Positions 8,171-18,836 of a stretch of DNA of 64,000 nt are shown here, piece after piece. Where the stretch lies: positions 62,001 to 126,000 of the forward strand of contig NZ_CAKZJO010000079.1 of the NCBI RefSeq assembly GCF_936943645.1, written 5' to 3'. The notes beneath the pieces were generated by a model, which was not told where the DNA came from, made no database searches, and saw only the letters and a program-made list of their open reading frames with translations. The DNA is from an uncultured Bradyrhizobium sp. (GTDB lineage Bacteria; Pseudomonadota; Alphaproteobacteria; Rhizobiales; Xanthobacteraceae). The position numbers were made by a program, and so were the translations under genes. Numbering within the stretch: position 1 is the stretch's first letter; every line of letters begins with the position of its first letter.

Positions 8171-8203
8171 GACCAAAAACAAATGGCGGGCCAAGGCCCG
8201 CCC
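8171..8203 (-). terminator. rpoD terminator
   Basis: On the minus strand the GGCGGGCC-TT-GGCCCGCC hairpin (8185-8202) is followed by ATTTGTTTTTGG, a good U-rich tail. It lies 26 bases after the rpoD stop. The plus-strand side may also stop reading from the PIN-like gene. Confidence 0.8.
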
Positions 8204-8228
8204 TTTCGCTTTGGATCGCTGTCTGCGA

Positions 8229-10367
<2,139 letters not shown>

Positions 10368-10741
10368 CCATTGCTCCTAAACGCGCTTCATGCGAGGCGT
10401 CGCCGCGCCTTGCGTGAATTCACATGAACCTGTTGTCCGACGCTCTCGCTTCGGCAGCTCTCGACACGGAAAGGGCGGCGCACATGTCTCTCGCCACCCC
10501 CAACTCTCTCTCGCCGGAATTGCCTAACGCTTCGTCAGCCTCTTTGTCGCAGCGGATGCAGGTGTAGTGCCAACAGCGATTGCGCGGATTCATTCCTGAC
10601 GCGTCTGTTCTGCCTGCGGCCGCCTCTGGGCCAAAGTGCTACAAGACCGTTAAGCCTCGATTAACCCTGTTTTGTCGCCAAACCTTGGATTTGGCGAGTC
10701 TTTTAGCGGTTCCGGCTTCGGCCGTCCGCATGATTCTTTCA
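10368..10741. other. dnaG-rpoD intergenic region, no gene seen
   Basis: 374 bases with no convincing reading frame. On the minus strand a CGCCAAA...TTTGGCG stem (10676-10696) follows dnaG but lacks a clear U tract. The rest probably holds the rpoD promoter and leader; I could not fix a -35/-10 pair with confidence. Confidence 0.5.
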
Positions 10742-12763
10742 TCACACGCTCTTCTGGAACCGACCCGACAGCTCGCCAAAACCCTCGATCAGGGCCTCGG
10801 TGCCGTCGACCTCGCCTATCCGAGCCTTGACGTCACGCAGCCATGCCAAATTGGCCTCGCTGGGGTCCTCCCCCAAGGCCAGCTCGGCGTCCTTCAGCTC
10901 CCTAAGTAGTGAATGCCATTGCCGATGCAAGGCGACCAGCTGATGCCAGGTGGCAAGAACGTCATCCCGCGCCGCGCCCTCGCGGGCGCCCCACACCGCC
11001 GCGGTCGTGATGCCGTTCTCAACCCTTTGAAGGGTTTGGGAAAATCCTCCCTTTTCGAGATCGCCGCGCATCTTTTCGGCCTGCTCTTCGGGGTCAGGCG
11101 AATGGTGATGGTCGTTGGCGAAGGCGGCGATGATGCCGGCCCGGAGCTTGTGGGCCTCGGGATGGGCCAGCTCCAGGGCCGCGACCTCCTCGAGGTGGTC
11201 GTGCAGCAGCCAGGGATGGTTGATCAGGCATTGCAGGATCAGGGCCTCCCGGCGGGAGATGGCGCTGCGCTGGCCCTTCATGATCGGGCTCGCCGCCAGC
11301 TGGGGACTGGCGGCCTGGTAGGGGCCCGACGGTAGCGGGGTGGGGCCGGGCGGCCCGCGGCGCCCGCCGCCAAATCCCCCGCCAAATCTCTGGCCGCCGA
11401 ATCGATTCGCACCGCCCCCGGGCTGGAAAGGGCGGCCACCGCCCTGGCCCTGGCGGAAATTGCCGCGGCCGCCGAAGCCGCCGCGCCCGCCTTCGGGGGC
11501 GAAGGTGCGCTGCAGCCGCTCGACGAATTCGTCGCGGTAATAGCGCCGCACCACCTCGTCGCGGATGCCGTTGGTCAGCTCCTTGATGCGCGCTTCCAGC
11601 GCGGCGCGGCGTTCTGGGGTGGCGAAGTTGCCGCCTTCGAGCTCGCGCGACCAGATCATGTCCGCGAGCGGACGGGCTGCGCCAATCACCTCCTCGATCG
11701 CGCCGCGGCCGCCGGAGCGGGCGAGGTCGTCGGGGTCCTGCCCTTCCGGCAGCAACGCGATACGAAGACTCTTTCCGGGCGCGAGGTAGGGCAAGGCCAG
11801 ATCGGCGGCACGATACGCCGCCTTCTGCCCGGCGCGGTCGCCGTCGAAGCAGAGGATCGGCTCGTCCGCCATCTTCCAGAGCAGCGCGAGCTGGCTTTCC
11901 GTGAGCGCGGTGCCGAGCGGCGCCACAGTGCCGGCAAACCCCGCGGTCACCATCGCGATGACGTCGACATAGCCCTCGACCACGATCAGCGCGCTGCCGT
12001 CATGGGTGGCCTTGCGCGCGGTCTGGTGGTTGTAGAGGTTGTCGCCCTTGTGGAAGAGCGGCGTCTCCGGCGAATTCAGGTATTTGGCCGGAACGTCCTT
12101 CTCCAGCGCGCGCCCGCCGAAGGCGATGACGCGGCCGCGCAGATCCGTGATCGGAAACATCACGCGATCGCGGAAGCGGTCGTACGGCAGGGGGATGTCG
12201 TCGCCGCCGATCAACAGGCCGGTCTCGACCATGTCCTCGACGGAGACGCCGAGCTTGCCGAGATGCTCCTTCAGCGCAAAGCGATCGGGCGAGGCATAGC
12301 CGAGGCGGAACTGCAACTGCGTCGCCGGCGAGATCGCGCGGTCAGCGAGATAGCCGCGGGCCTTCGCGCCCACGCGCGAGGCCAGCGTCTCCGCGAAAAA
12401 GGTCGCGGCGAGATCCATGACGTCGTGCAGCGTGCGGCGGCGCTGCTCCTGCCGCGCCGCATCGGGCGTCACCGCCGGCAGCGCCAGCCCCGCCATGCTG
12501 GCGAGCCGCTCCACCGCTTCCGCGAACGGCAGGCCGTCGGTCTCCATCACGAAGGAGATGATGTCGCCGTGCTTGCCAGAGGAGAAGTCGTGGTAAAAAC
12601 CCTTCTGGTCGTTGACGTAGAAGGACGGCGTCTTCTCCTGCTGGAACGGCGACAGCCCCTTCCACTCCCGCCCCGCCTTCTTCAGCTTGACGCGCTTGCC
12701 CACGACCTCGGAGACCGAAAGCCGGGCACGAAGCTCGTCGAGGAACTGGGGCGTGAAGCGCAT
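10742..12763 (-). CDS. dnaG: DNA primase DnaG, zinc ligands missing
   Basis: Makes RNA primers at the replication fork with DnaB; 673 residues. The N-terminal CHC2 fold is recognisable (GLSPFQQEKTPSFYV and GFYHDFSSGKHGD). However, the usual Cys-x2-His and Cys-x2-Cys ligands are Ser, Gln, Asp and Ser, so zinc cannot bind in the standard way. The TOPRIM core has LIVVEGYVDVIAM with the catalytic Glu and ILCFDGDRAGQKAA with the metal Asp pair. A Gly/Arg/Phe-rich linker near 425-475 joins to the helicase-binding C-terminal domain. The length is longer than E. coli DnaG (581), mainly from the linker. Start at 12763 as the domain begins at once (MRFTPQFLDELRAR). Confidence 0.96.
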   Translation of the reverse strand: MRFTPQFLDELRARLSVSEVVGKRVKLKKAGREWKGLSPFQQEKTPSFYVNDQKGFYHDFSSGKHGDIISFVMETDGLPFAEAVERLASMAGLALPAVTPDAARQEQRRRTLHDVMDLAATFFAETLASRVGAKARGYLADRAISPATQLQFRLGYASPDRFALKEHLGKLGVSVEDMVETGLLIGGDDIPLPYDRFRDRVMFPITDLRGRVIAFGGRALEKDVPAKYLNSPETPLFHKGDNLYNHQTARKATHDGSALIVVEGYVDVIAMVTAGFAGTVAPLGTALTESQLALLWKMADEPILCFDGDRAGQKAAYRAADLALPYLAPGKSLRIALLPEGQDPDDLARSGGRGAIEEVIGAARPLADMIWSRELEGGNFATPERRAALEARIKELTNGIRDEVVRRYYRDEFVERLQRTFAPEGGRGGFGGRGNFRQGQGGGRPFQPGGGANRFGGQRFGGGFGGGRRGPPGPTPLPSGPYQAASPQLAASPIMKGQRSAISRREALILQCLINHPWLLHDHLEEVAALELAHPEAHKLRAGIIAAFANDHHHSPDPEEQAEKMRGDLEKGGFSQTLQRVENGITTAAVWGAREGAARDDVLATWHQLVALHRQWHSLLRELKDAELALGEDPSEANLAWLRDVKARIGEVDGTEALIEGFGELSGRFQKSV

Positions 12764-12975
12764 GGCGGATTGGAACTCGGTCAGTGGCCGCAGGGAGCGC
12801 CCATCTCAGAAAGGCAAATCGGTGCCTTGCTTCAATCGCTCATTTAGTGTTCGGGTTACGTTCCGTCCATATCCACTTTGTCCACATCCGCTCTCTGTCT
12901 CCACGAGAAATACTGACACGGGAATATTGACACTCATCGGCTCGAGCCAACTTGCCGCGAGCGATCGCTTTCACC

Positions 12976-13104
12976 CGTCACCCTGAGGCGCTCGCCTCTT
13001 CGGCGAGCCTCGAAGGGCGACGGCCCGGCTGCATCTTGGCCGTCCATCCTTCGAGGCTCCCATGCGGCGCGACGCGCCGCATGCCTCGCACCTCAGGATG
13101 ACGG
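12976..13104. repeat. Family B palindromic repeat (copy 1)
   Basis: Starts CGTCACCCTGAGGCGCTCGCC and ends CCTCAGGATGACGG, with internal CTCGAAGGGCGACGGCC facing GGCCGTCCATCCTTCGAG. Together with about 210 bases of dnaG upstream DNA, it fills the gap 12764-13158. Same family as 39034-39207 and 59174-59390. Confidence 0.8.
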
Positions 13105-13158
13105 AACTGGCTGGAAAGCCCCCTTGAACCGCGCCCGGTTCCACGCTTCCATAAGCCG

Positions 13159-13722
13159 ATGTTCAGGACGTTTCGGGGCGGCCATAGCGGGGGTTGGCGC
13201 GTCACCTCGATTGCACCGGTGACGGGCGAGCCCCTGCCCTTCGTCCCTGCGTTGTCGGTGACCGACAGCGCAGCCGTCTCGCTGCCGCTGGTGCCCTCGC
13301 GCAATGCCTGGCGGCTGGTCGGCGTCGCCAGCAATTTGCGTTACACCGAGCGGGCCGAGAAGGAGCAGCTCACGGCCGTGCAGGCCGGGCTCGGCCGGAT
13401 GGAGGCAACCAGCGCGGCGCTGATCCCGATCCGCAAGTCGCAGGCCTGGTGGGACCTGACCCAGGAAGAGCGCCGCAAGATCTTCGAGGACAAGTCGCAC
13501 CACATCGCGAACAGTCTTCGCTTCCTGCCCGCGATCGCGCGCCAGCTCTATCACTGCCGCGACCTCGGCGAGCCCTTCGACTTCCTCACCTGGTTCGAAT
13601 TCGCCCCCGCGCACGCCTCGCTGTTCGAGGAGCTGGTGGGGATATTGCGGCGGACCGAGGAGTGGAGCTACGTCGAGCGCGAAGTCGACGTGCGCGTGGT
13701 GAAGGAAGTGCTGTCGGCCTAG
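13159..13722 (+). CDS. Chlorite-dismutase-fold haem protein (short type)
   Basis: 187 residues, the size of the short dimeric Cld type known from Nitrobacter. Matching stretches are VASNLRYTERAEK, LGRMEATSAALIPIRKS, AWWDLTQEERRKIFE and SHHIANSLRFLPAIARQLYHCRDLGEPFDFLTWFEF. The His in LYHCRD is the expected proximal haem ligand. From remembered numbering (His114/Arg127), the distal Arg should lie 13 residues later, yet Trp is found there. Chlorite-splitting activity is therefore doubtful, and a peroxidase-like or haem-handling role is as likely. It converges on the cyclotransferase gene with a 4-base overlap of stop regions. Confidence 0.85.
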   Translation: MFRTFRGGHSGGWRVTSIAPVTGEPLPFVPALSVTDSAAVSLPLVPSRNAWRLVGVASNLRYTERAEKEQLTAVQAGLGRMEATSAALIPIRKSQAWWDLTQEERRKIFEDKSHHIANSLRFLPAIARQLYHCRDLGEPFDFLTWFEFAPAHASLFEELVGILRRTEEWSYVEREVDVRVVKEVLSA

Positions 13723-14117
13723 TGCTCGAGAAAGCGGCCGGACTCGATGCGCGGCAGATCGGTGACGGGCCAGTTGTAGACATAGGTCCACGCCTTCTCG
13801 GCGGCACCGTCGGCGCGCGTCACATCGACCAGCTGGCGCAGATATTCGGTCGGCTCCGGAAATCCCTCGCCGCACGCTTCGTACATGTCGAGCTCGCCCA
13901 GCAGTTCGTCAGGCACCCGCATCTGAAACAGCTCGCCATGGACGATGTCGGTGGCTGCGTCGGAGAGCAGCAATCCCGGATAATGCTTCACCAGGACGAG
14001 CCGGCCGCGGCAGGTCGCATCACCCAGGAAATCCGCATGCCCCGCGAGCAGCCGCGCCATCGGATGGTCGAAGCCGCGCATCAGGGTGCCGTAGACGAAA
14101 AGGCGATCGGAGGTCAT
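13719..14117 (-). CDS. Gamma-glutamylcyclotransferase family protein
   Basis: 132 residues of the AIG2/GGCT fold, which releases 5-oxoproline from gamma-glutamyl amines. The substrate-loop motif is FVYGTLMRG near residue 7, and the catalytic-acid region is LGELDMYEACGEG near 78. The ending WTYVYNWPVTDLPRIESGRF is typical of the family. Its 3' end overlaps that of the convergent Cld-like gene by 4 bases. The true substrate is unknown; glutathione-derived gamma-glutamyl compounds are usual. Confidence 0.85.
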   Translation of the reverse strand: MTSDRLFVYGTLMRGFDHPMARLLAGHADFLGDATCRGRLVLVKHYPGLLLSDAATDIVHGELFQMRVPDELLGELDMYEACGEGFPEPTEYLRQLVDVTRADGAAEKAWTYVYNWPVTDLPRIESGRFLEH

Positions 14118-14192
14118 GCTGGTCTAACGTTGCGAGGTCGGGGCAATATCGCTACTCCGTTTAGACAAATTATCGTTTCATAGGCAACCAGG

Positions 14193-14999
14193 ATGGACCT
14201 GCACATAGCCGAGACGGCCGATCAACTGCTCGGCGAGGGCGATATTTCGCCTGTGCATGAGGTGAATGCGGCAGGCACATCGCCCTTCCTGCTCACCTCG
14301 GATCACTACGGCCGGGCGCTGCCGCGCGCGCTCGGCGATCTCGGCATCCCGGAAAGCGAGCTCGTCAGGCACATCGGCTGGGACATCGGCATTGCCGGCG
14401 TCGCCGACCGCCTGGCCAAAATGCTCGACGCGCATCTGATCGCGCAGCGCTATTCGCGGCTCGTGATCGACTGCAACCGCCCGCCTGCGGCGGTGAGCTC
14501 GATCCCCGTCATCTCCGAGGCGACCGCGATCCCGCGCAACGAAGGGATTTCGGACAGGGAACGCGAGGCGCGGCGGCGCGAGATCTTCGAGCCCTATCAT
14601 GACCGCATCGATGCCGCGATCGACGCCCGCCTGCACGACAAGCGGCCGACCGTGCTGGTGTCGCTGCACAGCTTCACGCCCGTCTATGCCGGCGTCGCGC
14701 GGCCCTGGCACATCGGGGCGCTGTACAACCGCGACACCGTGCTGCCGCATCTGCTGCTGAAGCATCTGCGCGGCGAAGGCGATCTCGTCGTCGGCGACAA
14801 CGAGCCCTATGCGGTCAGCGACCTCACCGACTACACCATTCCCGTGCACGGCGAGGCCCGCGGCCTCGTCAACACCGGCATCGAGATCCGCCAGGATCTG
14901 ATCGCGGACCAGGCCGGGCAGCAGCAATGGGCCGAACGGCTGGCCAGGATTTTTTCGGAGATCGAGGCGGAGCTGCGACCCGAGTTGCTGGTCGGCTAG
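14193..14999 (+). CDS. N-formylglutamate amidohydrolase family protein
   Basis: 268 residues of the HutG-type FGase family, zinc-dependent hydrolases of N-formylglutamate. Seen are PFLLTSDHYGRALP near the N-terminus, HIGWDIGIAGVADRLA, RLVIDCNRPP, SLHSFTPVYAG and the basic segment RPWHIGALYNRD. No other histidine-degradation gene is nearby, so the natural substrate may differ from that in Hut pathways. Its stop overlaps that of the convergent DUF3592 gene by 4 bases. A 75-base gap separates it from the divergent cyclotransferase gene. Confidence 0.88.
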   Translation: MDLHIAETADQLLGEGDISPVHEVNAAGTSPFLLTSDHYGRALPRALGDLGIPESELVRHIGWDIGIAGVADRLAKMLDAHLIAQRYSRLVIDCNRPPAAVSSIPVISEATAIPRNEGISDREREARRREIFEPYHDRIDAAIDARLHDKRPTVLVSLHSFTPVYAGVARPWHIGALYNRDTVLPHLLLKHLRGEGDLVVGDNEPYAVSDLTDYTIPVHGEARGLVNTGIEIRQDLIADQAGQQQWAERLARIFSEIEAELRPELLVG

Positions 15000-15979
15000 C
15001 CGCCGCGCGTCGCGACGAACAGGGCGAGCGCGGCGAAGATCGCGGCGATCCCCCACAGCACGTAAGCCATGCGGCCGTCGGCACGGGCGTCGAGCGTGGC
15101 CTCCGCCGGATTGTCGGGATTGACGCGGACGTCGACGGTGGCGCCGTCCTGGTAGCGTGACATCAGCTTCTTCAGCATCTCGTCGGAGGCGTCAGGCGAC
15201 TGGGTCGCGACGCGCGCGCATTCATTGGTGTAGCTGATGTTCTGATAGCGATAGGTATAGGTCACCCGCTTGCCGAACATCTCGAGGCCGCGCGCCTCAC
15301 CCGCCTCGCTCGCCTGGTGATACTCCTCGACGCCCGACAGCTTGATCGTGCCCGGCACCACCGGCCAGCGCGTCGCCATCGACGCCTGCCGCCGCACCGC
15401 CCAGGCCATCAGCGCGATGACGAGGCCGAACGCGCCGAAGGCGACGACGAGGCCGGCAAGATCGGGACGGCCGATGTGATGGGCGAGATATTGGTAGCTC
15501 TGGTTGAGGCCGAACACCGAGCCGAAGACGATGGCGAGCACTATTCCCGAGCCGATGCCGAGGCAGCCCCACAGGCCCTTCGGCAGGTCGCGCTCGAGCA
15601 CGGCCTGATCGGGGTGGCGCGGATTGTAATAGACGGTGACGATGCTGCCGGCGGGATATTTCGCGAGCTTCTCGGCGACCTGGAAATTGCCGAGGTCCTC
15701 GCCGATCGAGATGCGATTGCAACGCAGCTTGCGGCCGCCGACCGAATATTCGTAAGTGACGTTCGCGAAATTACGGCTCTCGGTGCGGTAGCCGTCCTCG
15801 CGCTCGTCATCGGACACCTTGACCTCGCGCACCTCGGCCACCGCGGTGACGACCTTGCCCGCGGCCTGCGGCCAGCCTCGCGCCTCGCGCACCTGCCAGG
15901 TCTTGACGATCGCGGCGATCAGGATGAGCGCGAGCGGCGCAAGCAGCATTGCGTAAACCAGCGGCGGCAAATTCGGCAC
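14996..15979 (-). CDS. DUF3592 membrane protein, duplicated domain
   Basis: 327 residues. There are helices at about 8-25, 150-170, 180-197 and 305-323. Two soluble DUF3592 units lie between them, each ending in a tripeptide-like PxxP motif: VTVYYNPRHPDQAVLE and VDVRVNPDNPAEATLD. The duplicate units and flanking helices indicate an inner-membrane protein with two periplasmic or cytosolic beta domains. The function of the family is unknown. It is convergent with the amidohydrolase gene. Confidence 0.82.
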   Translation of the reverse strand: MPNLPPLVYAMLLAPLALILIAAIVKTWQVREARGWPQAAGKVVTAVAEVREVKVSDDEREDGYRTESRNFANVTYEYSVGGRKLRCNRISIGEDLGNFQVAEKLAKYPAGSIVTVYYNPRHPDQAVLERDLPKGLWGCLGIGSGIVLAIVFGSVFGLNQSYQYLAHHIGRPDLAGLVVAFGAFGLVIALMAWAVRRQASMATRWPVVPGTIKLSGVEEYHQASEAGEARGLEMFGKRVTYTYRYQNISYTNECARVATQSPDASDEMLKKLMSRYQDGATVDVRVNPDNPAEATLDARADGRMAYVLWGIAAIFAALALFVATRGG

Positions 15980-16064
15980 GGCAAAAATCCTTCGTCGGCG
16001 GCAATGCCCGATTGGACGCTGTGCCGCCGCGAAGGGTTCAAGCCGGTCCGGCCTGAAGTTGAGG

Positions 16065-16682
16065 TTATTTCGCCCGGGTCAGCGCCAGCCAGATGCCGCC
16101 GCCGATCATGAAGCCGCCGGAGATGCGCGACATCATCCGGGTGCGGCGGGCCGAGAAGAACTTTCGCGCGCGGCCTGCGGCGATGGCGTAGAGCGCATCG
16201 GTCATCACGGCGGTGACCATGAAGGTCGCGCCCAGCAGGGCAACTTGCGGAAAGTGCGGCTGGTTCATGTCCATGAACTGCGGAATGAACGCGCCGAAGA
16301 ACACCAGCACCTTCGGGTTCGACAGCAGCACCAGGAAGCCTTGCAGGAAGAAGCCGCCGCGCGGCGGCGGAGGCGGCGTGTCGACCTCGACACCCTCGAC
16401 CGGCGCCCAGATCAGCTTGATGCCGAGCCAGACCAGATAAGCGGCGCCGGCAAAGCGCACCCAGTCGAACCAATAGCCCATGGTCGCCATCAGCGAGGTC
16501 AGGCCGATCGCGACGATGCCGATCACGATGGCGAGACCCGCCTGCGCACCGGCGACGTTGGTGAGCGCGGCCCGCGTTCCGTGGCGCAGGCCGTTGGCGA
16601 TCACGAGCGTGACGATCGGCCCCGGCAGCAGCGCCAGCGCGATGCAGGCGGCGAGGAAGGCGAAATAGGCTTGCATGGACAT
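16065..16682 (-). CDS. LysE/RhtB-family amino-acid exporter
   Basis: 205 residues with six predicted helices. Family hallmarks are LALLPGPIVTLVIANGLRHG (residues about 13-33), NVAGAQAGLAIV, AYLVWLGIKLIW and LLSNPKVLVFFGAFIPQF. A proline/aspartate-rich loop (VEVDTPPPPPRGG) precedes the fourth helix and is a little longer than usual. The start was chosen at 16682, next to the first helix; the frame opens at 16712 and other ATGs lie at 16685 and 16676. Likely exports amino acids or homoserine-lactone-like compounds. Substrate not predictable. Confidence 0.9.
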   Translation of the reverse strand: MSMQAYFAFLAACIALALLPGPIVTLVIANGLRHGTRAALTNVAGAQAGLAIVIGIVAIGLTSLMATMGYWFDWVRFAGAAYLVWLGIKLIWAPVEGVEVDTPPPPPRGGFFLQGFLVLLSNPKVLVFFGAFIPQFMDMNQPHFPQVALLGATFMVTAVMTDALYAIAAGRARKFFSARRTRMMSRISGGFMIGGGIWLALTRAK

Positions 16683-16756
16683 CATGGGAAGCACTCGGGC
16701 TCGGGGCGACACGCGCGTATTAATGCATGGGACGAGCGGAGAGGGAAGCTCGCTTA

Positions 16757-16901
16757 TCCCCTCTCCCCGCTTGCGGGGAGAGGGTTAGGGTGAGGGGGAG
16801 TCTCCGCAGGGACGGTGGCAGACGGACTCGCGGAGAGTCCCCCTCACCCGGATCGCATCTTCGATGCGCTCTTCGCCTCTCCCCGCACGCGGGGAGAGGC
16901 G
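16757..16901. repeat. Family E palindromic repeat (copy 1)
   Basis: CCCTCTCCCCGC-TTGC-GGGGAGAGGG hairpin at the left, GGTGAGGGGGA and TCCCCCTCACC facing arms, and a second CCTCTCCCCGCACGCGGGGAGAGG hairpin at the right. A related element lies at 27531. It occupies the convergent gap between the LysE and LVIVD genes' regulatory sides. Confidence 0.75.
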
Positions 16902-16959
16902 AAGACCGCCCTCCGTCCAATGCCGCCGTCACCCAGATCATCATCGCCCGCCGCACCGG

Positions 16960-18405
16960 TCAGTTCTTCGGCAGGCCGGCGGCCGCGCGCGCTGCTCCGG
17001 TCAATTCGAGGATGTGCAGGCCGGTATTGGCGCGATCGACGATGTAGATGAAGCCGCGATCGTCGGTCTCGACGTTGTTGGTCTGGATCGCGACCTTGCA
17101 GCGCTCGCCGCCCTCGATCGGGATGCAGCGCTTGTCGGTCGCCGCCGTGATCGCCGGAATGAAATGGCCGACCTCCTTCGGATGATAGGGATCGCGGATG
17201 TCGAGCGCGCGCACGCCGGCATTGAAGAAGGCGATGAAGGCCATCTTCTTGTAATAGACCGGCGCCATGCTCTCGCTCGAGGAATGCGCGCCGAAGCGGC
17301 CGCCGCGCTGGCAGAACTGCCCGCTCGCCTCCGGCACGGTGTAGCTCGAGATCATCATCGGCCGCGTCTCGGTGGTGACGTCGGCGAACCACACCATCTG
17401 TCTGGCCTCACCGCATTCGTTGAGGATCGCTTCATTCACGATCATCACGATGTCGCGAGTCTTGCCGTCCTTGTCCTCGGAAAACTCGGCGATCGGCATG
17501 TCCAGCATCGGAAACGTCGTGTGCGCGCCGTTGAAGGCGGACATCGGCAGGCGCGATATCTCGGGATAGCGCAGATTGTCCGGCGTCGGCTCCTTCGCCC
17601 CGTTCAACAGCTTGTCGCGATCGACGATCTGCAGCATGCCGCCCTTGTTGGTGCCATAGCCGAAATAGACGCGGTTGCCATCGGGGCCGGTCGAGATCGG
17701 CCCCTGCAGCTCGGTCGGCACCGCGCCGGTCGAGCCCGGCTCCTGGCCCGGCAGACCGAAATCGCGGATCTTCTGCGGACGCGCGGGATCGGAGAGATCA
17801 TACACTTGCGTCATGCGCCGCGTGCGCCAGTCCGGCGCGCCCGAGACGAGATAGGCAATGCCGGTGTCGCATTCCCACCAGCTCTTGTGCGTGTCCTTCA
17901 GGCCGCCGATGCGGGTGATGAGCACGGGGCTGGCGGGATCGGCGACGTTCCAGATCTCGTGCGCCTCGCCGCCGAAGGTCCTGAGCATGTAGACCGCATT
18001 GGGGTCGCCTTTCGGCAACGACTTGCCGTCGCAGACCCGCACCATCTGCGCGCCGCCGGATTCGTACTTGCCCTCCTGCCCCGGCAGATGCCGCAGATAT
18101 TTCGGCCGCGCGGGATCGGTGACGTCCACGATCGAGGTTCCGTTCGGCTCGGCCTTGCCCGTCATCGGATTGACGGGAGCGGGCACGTCGTCGGTGCCGC
18201 CGTGATGGCCGATATAGGCGATCCAGCGATCGCCCTGGTGATGGATGGTCGGCTGATAGGCGCTGCGGGCTTGCAGGTCGCTCATGCCGACGAGCTTCAT
18301 GTTGGACGCTTCGGGCGGCGCGCCGATGGTTTGCTTCTGCGCGTGAACGTCGGTGCTGCACGCGAAAAGAATGAGGGCGGCAGCAAGTGAAACGCGACGG
18401 AGCAT
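16960..18405 (-). CDS. Exported LVIVD-repeat (beta-propeller-like) protein
   Basis: About 481 residues with a cleavable signal peptide (RRVSLAAALILFACSTDVHAQ). Repeats of the kind SIVDVTDPARPKYLRHL, EIWNVADPASPVLITRIGG, QVYDLSDPARPQKIRDFG and RALDIRDPYHPKEVGHFIP are LVIVD units. They form propeller-like blades and are found in secreted proteins of unknown binding function. The start at 18405 has GGAGG 7-8 bases upstream; the longer open frame from 18495 would cross the arsR promoter. It is divergent from arsR, so the operator at 18492-18507 could also affect it. No catalytic motif is evident. Confidence 0.85.
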   Translation of the reverse strand: MLRRVSLAAALILFACSTDVHAQKQTIGAPPEASNMKLVGMSDLQARSAYQPTIHHQGDRWIAYIGHHGGTDDVPAPVNPMTGKAEPNGTSIVDVTDPARPKYLRHLPGQEGKYESGGAQMVRVCDGKSLPKGDPNAVYMLRTFGGEAHEIWNVADPASPVLITRIGGLKDTHKSWWECDTGIAYLVSGAPDWRTRRMTQVYDLSDPARPQKIRDFGLPGQEPGSTGAVPTELQGPISTGPDGNRVYFGYGTNKGGMLQIVDRDKLLNGAKEPTPDNLRYPEISRLPMSAFNGAHTTFPMLDMPIAEFSEDKDGKTRDIVMIVNEAILNECGEARQMVWFADVTTETRPMMISSYTVPEASGQFCQRGGRFGAHSSSESMAPVYYKKMAFIAFFNAGVRALDIRDPYHPKEVGHFIPAITAATDKRCIPIEGGERCKVAIQTNNVETDDRGFIYIVDRANTGLHILELTGAARAAAGLPKN

Positions 18406-18484
18406 CAACGTCCTCCCGGAACCAATCTGTGTTGGCTGAGCCTTGACGCTAACACAGCCGAATGCGCGTGCCCAACACACCATC

Positions 18485-18514
18485 TTGACATGCAACCTTT
18501 TGGTTGCCTATTAT
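18485..18514 (+). promoter_or_regulatory. arsR promoter with internal operator; leaderless start
   Basis: TTGACA (18485-18490), an 18-base spacer and TATTAT (18509-18514) form a near-consensus promoter. The spacer is filled by GCAACC-TTTT-GGTTGC (18492-18507), a perfect palindrome. Transcription should start at about 18521-18522, on the ATG itself, so the message is probably leaderless. ArsR binding here would block polymerase. Confidence 0.75.
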
Positions 18515-18521
18515 CGCGACC

Positions 18522-18836
18522 ATGGATGAGGTCTTCAAAGCGCTCGCCGATGCATCACGACGCTCGCTCTTGGACCGGCTTCACGCCAGGAACGGCCAGA
18601 CGCTGAACGAACTCTGCGAGGGCCTCGCGATGACGCGGCAGGCCGTCACCAAGCACCTTGTGATCCTCGAAGAGGCCAACCTCGTCACGGCCATCAAGCA
18701 TGGCCGCGAGAAGCTGCACTACCTCAATCCGGTGCCGATCCATCAGATCGGCGAGCGCTGGATCAGGAAATTCGAGCGCGGCAAGCTCGCCGCGCTCGGC
18801 GAGTTGAAACGCCAGTTGGAGAAGCGCGATGAGTAA
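18522..18836 (+). CDS. ArsR-family transcriptional repressor
   Basis: A 104-residue winged helix-turn-helix protein. MDEVFKALADASRRSLLDRL leads to the recognition helix MTRQAVTKHLVILEEANLV and the wing IKHGREKLHYLNPVPI. There are no metal-binding cysteines, so it is of the non-metal class commonly paired with SRPBCC/AHSA1 genes. The ATG at 18522 lies directly at the predicted transcription start; the frame also opens at TTG 18504, which lies within the operator and is rejected. The stop overlaps the next gene (ATGA), so the three genes form one operon that is probably self-repressed. Confidence 0.92.
   Translation: MDEVFKALADASRRSLLDRLHARNGQTLNELCEGLAMTRQAVTKHLVILEEANLVTAIKHGREKLHYLNPVPIHQIGERWIRKFERGKLAALGELKRQLEKRDE

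Noticed and set aside
18428..18479. TGTGTTGG...CCAACACA inverted repeat upstream of arsR
   Set aside because: The arms are 36 bases apart with no clear promoter link; may be chance beside the much better operator at 18492-18507.
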